A stretch of 7,600 nucleotides of DNA from Bacteroidota bacterium. GTDB lineage: Bacteria > Bacteroidota > Bacteroidia > J057. Within the stretch, counting starts at the first letter, position 1; every line of letters begins with the position of its first letter. This document shows positions 5,977-7,600 of this stretch, piece after piece. Location of the stretch: contig RDXT01000619.1 of NCBI GenBank assembly GCA_004292985.1, forward strand, positions 1,575 to 9,174, in the 5' to 3' direction. The translations under genes were made by a program, and so were the position numbers. Below the pieces are notes generated by a model. That model ran no database searches. It saw nothing but the letters and a program-made list of their open reading frames with translations, and was not told where the DNA came from.

Positions 5977-6528
5977 ATGCAAGAAAAAAATCCCTGGACG
6001 GTCCTCGACTCAAAGCTGATTTACGAAAACAAATGGATCAGTCTCACTGAATATCAGGTACTTACGCCTGCCGGAAATCCCGGAATCTACGGCAAAGTCC
6101 ATTTTCAGGGAGATGCTGTGGGGGTGGTTCCCTACGAAGACGGCTGGATATGGATGGTGGGCCAATGGCGTTTCCCGCTCGACCGATATGAGTGGGAAAT
6201 CCCCGAAGGTGGCAGCCCTCCCGGCGAAGAGCCCATAGATACCGCCCGCCGCGAACTCCTCGAAGAGACCGGCCTTGTCGCTGAGACCTACGAGCCGATC
6301 CTCGAAATGAACCTCTCCAACTCCGTCTCCGACGAATGGGGCATCGTTTACCTCGCCACCGGCCTGCGCCAGGAGCTGCCCTCTCCCGAAGAAACGGAGG
6401 TCCTCACTGTCCGCAAAATGCGCCTCGAAGACGTATTTGCCCAGGTCGAAGCCCGCAAAATTAAAGACTCCCTCACCGTCGCAGCGATCTATAAAATGAT
6501 GCTGATGAAGCGGGAGGGACGTTTGTAG
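5977..6528 (+). CDS. NUDIX hydrolase, ADP-ribose pyrophosphatase-like
   Basis: Cytoplasmic Mg2+-dependent pyrophosphohydrolase of 183 residues that cleaves a nucleoside diphosphate linked to another group. The NUDIX box (consensus GX5EX7REUXEEXGU) is perfect at residues 78-100: Gly78, Glu84, Arg92-Glu93, Glu96-Glu97 and Gly99. The segment before it (QWRFPLDRYEWEIPEGG at 63-79) is the ADP-ribose/nucleotide-sugar subgroup signature, as in NudF-like enzymes, where the Arg of QxR and the Glu of E-x-P contact substrate. The N-terminal 40 residues (WTVLDSKLIYENKWISLTEY) match the small beta domain used for dimerisation in that group. Substrate (ADP-ribose, GDP-mannose or similar) is inferred, not shown. 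The ATG at 5977 is chosen because it gives the family's usual N-terminus. It is the last gene of the probable M28-AI-2E-NUDIX transcript, and its stop is only 10 bases from the end of the convergent rtcB gene. No terminator hairpin is visible in that gap. Confidence 0.94.
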   Translation: MQEKNPWTVLDSKLIYENKWISLTEYQVLTPAGNPGIYGKVHFQGDAVGVVPYEDGWIWMVGQWRFPLDRYEWEIPEGGSPPGEEPIDTARRELLEETGLVAETYEPILEMNLSNSVSDEWGIVYLATGLRQELPSPEETEVLTVRKMRLEDVFAQVEARKIKDSLTVAAIYKMMLMKREGRL

Positions 6529-6538
6529 GGAACCTCGC

Positions 6539-7600
6539 TTAGTTTCTCTTTGCCGCCTTTTTCTTCCGCCAGGGCGCATCTGCCTCCCAGTCGCCTGCCA
6601 TGATGCAGCCGTAGGGCATGATCTCATCGAGGGTACGCGCCAGCTCAAAATGCGCAATCTGCCGTTTTACCTCTTCTGCATTTTTATAGGCACTCGGCAA
6701 CTCTGAAATGTCTATTCTGTCGAAGAAAAAACGCGCGTCAATTCCCTGCGTTTCTTCCTCGAAAATCTTCTGCGGCGTGCGGTTGCCCTTGTCTCTTTTG
6801 TGTTGCGAACGGCTGAGGTTACGACCCGCACCGTGGGGGGCAAAGCCGAGGTTATTTTCCGTCGTTTCGCCTTCCACAATCAAGATGGGCTGCGCCATGT
6901 TCAGTGGAATAATCCGCGGACCCGTGATGTCGGGCATAAATTTAGGATCGAGCGGAGTCGCGCCCTTGGCGTGGTAATAGAGGTCTCCATCCCGGAAGAC
7001 AAAGTTGTGCTCGTTCCAGTAGCGGTGCACAAAATCAATCCCCAGCCTGCGGCAGAGCGCATCGTGGATGGAAACGTGGTTTTGTTTCGTCCATCCACGA
7101 ATGGTCTGGAGGGCACTCCAGTAGTGCCGCCCCTCCGGCGAGTTGGCGGGAATCCAGGCATTGGCCGGGGCCGTTTCGACCGAAATTTCGCGCCGGAATT
7201 TCTCTGCGATTTTCATCCCGTTGCTGTACAGCATCGCCCCTACGCCCCGTGAGCCATGGTGCGTGACAAGTATCGTGTCGCCTGTGTTTCGCGAAACACC
7301 CACATAGAGGAAGTGGTTGCCGTCGCCCTGCGTACCCATGTGTTCGCGGGCCATGAGCAGGCTTTTGGGCGAATTCAGAAAGGGGTTGGCCTTAAACTCC
7401 TCCAGAATATCGCCGGGCAGATCGAACATCTGCGCACCTTTCCGGCCACCGGGACCAAAATGCGTTACCTGCTGCGCCGTGTCCAGGACCGTTCCCGGGT
7501 TGCGTTTCCCCAGATTTGTCAGCATCACCGAGCAGCAGATGTCCGCGCTGTGCATACCCGGGTGAATGGCGTTGCGGCTAACGACCACTCCGCCCACGGG
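6539..7600 (-). CDS. rtcB: RtcB-family RNA ligase, C-terminal part (runs off right edge)
   Basis: Partial gene on the minus strand; about 353 residues are inside the window and the N-terminal part (roughly 100 or more residues by family length) is beyond 7600. RtcB joins a 2',3'-cyclic phosphate or 3'-phosphate RNA end to a 5'-OH using GTP and Mn2+, in RNA repair and tRNA splicing. The visible chain enters at the family's P-V-G-G-V motif, then shows the Mn-site Asp and Cys in ADICCSV (Asp at 7541-7543, second Cys at 7532-7534), GNHF (His at 7313-7315), HHGSRG, EHNFVF, and HGAGR, whose His (6833-6835) corresponds to the guanylylated His337 of E. coli. Every metal and guanylylation residue I can place is present. 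Two motifs differ from the common forms: DICCS instead of DIGCG, and GTQGDGNHF instead of G(S/T)LGGGNHF. This suggests a distinct RtcB subgroup. The C-terminus is Lys/Arg-rich. Promoter and start are not in the window. It is convergent with the NUDIX gene. Confidence 0.93.
   Translation of the reverse strand, partial: PVGGVVVSRNAIHPGMHSADICCSVMLTNLGKRNPGTVLDTAQQVTHFGPGGRKGAQMFDLPGDILEEFKANPFLNSPKSLLMAREHMGTQGDGNHFLYVGVSRNTGDTILVTHHGSRGVGAMLYSNGMKIAEKFRREISVETAPANAWIPANSPEGRHYWSALQTIRGWTKQNHVSIHDALCRRLGIDFVHRYWNEHNFVFRDGDLYYHAKGATPLDPKFMPDITGPRIIPLNMAQPILIVEGETTENNLGFAPHGAGRNLSRSQHKRDKGNRTPQKIFEEETQGIDARFFFDRIDISELPSAYKNAEEVKRQIAHFELARTLDEIMPYGCIMAGDWEADAPWRKKKAAKRN
7062..7100. repeat. Perfect 11-bp inverted repeat inside rtcB
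   Basis: TCGTGGATGGA at 7062-7072 and TCCATCCACGA at 7090-7100 are exact inverted copies with a 17-base loop. It lies within the coding region of rtcB, in the stretch encoding a GWTKQNHVSIHDA segment. The RNA hairpin would be fairly stable. No T tract follows in either direction, so it is not an intrinsic terminator. It may be a chance effect of the protein sequence or a real structural element in the message. Confidence 0.5.

Noticed and set aside
1..7600. CRISPR array, tRNA, rRNA, transposase or phage genes
   Set aside because: I looked for regularly spaced direct repeats, terminal inverted repeats and cloverleaf arms and saw none; genes cover nearly all of the window.

Overview
The window looks like chromosomal DNA from a member of the Bacteroidota, possibly a GC-rich lineage such as the Saprospiria. 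The evidence is indirect: a DUF2911 protein and an M28 peptidase of the kind common in that phylum, start codons without Shine-Dalgarno sequences, and upstream elements resembling the Bacteroidota promoter pattern (TTTG, then TAnnTTTG). Codon third positions are rich in G and C, which also produces long false open frames on the opposite strand.

Layout. Positions 1-151 are a short leader region with a probable promoter. Six genes and one unrecognised small gene follow on the plus strand: a secreted DUF2911 protein (152-1003), a strong intrinsic terminator (1031-1062), a small unrecognised secreted protein starting on the base after that terminator (1063-1392), a PLP-dependent serine racemase/threonine dehydratase-like enzyme (1467-2420), triosephosphate isomerase (2520-3281), an M28 metallopeptidase with a signal peptide and PA-like insert (3325-4866), an AI-2E family membrane protein (4872-5966) and a NUDIX hydrolase (5977-6528). 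The last three are separated by 5 and 10 bases and are probably one transcript. An RtcB-family RNA ligase lies on the minus strand, convergent with the NUDIX gene; its N-terminal part is beyond the right edge of the window.

The genes do not form an obvious pathway. They are a mix of housekeeping metabolism (TpiA, amino acid enzyme, nucleotide-sugar or ADP-ribose clearance), envelope functions (DUF2911, M28 peptidase, AI-2E protein) and RNA repair (RtcB). I see no insertion sequence, phage gene, CRISPR array, tRNA, rRNA or defence system. The most unusual sequence is a run of heptamers with the pattern GTCTNNN that covers the start codon of the PLP enzyme. The next most unusual is the terminator that directly abuts the start codon of the small secreted protein. 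I found no convincing new multi-gene system here.
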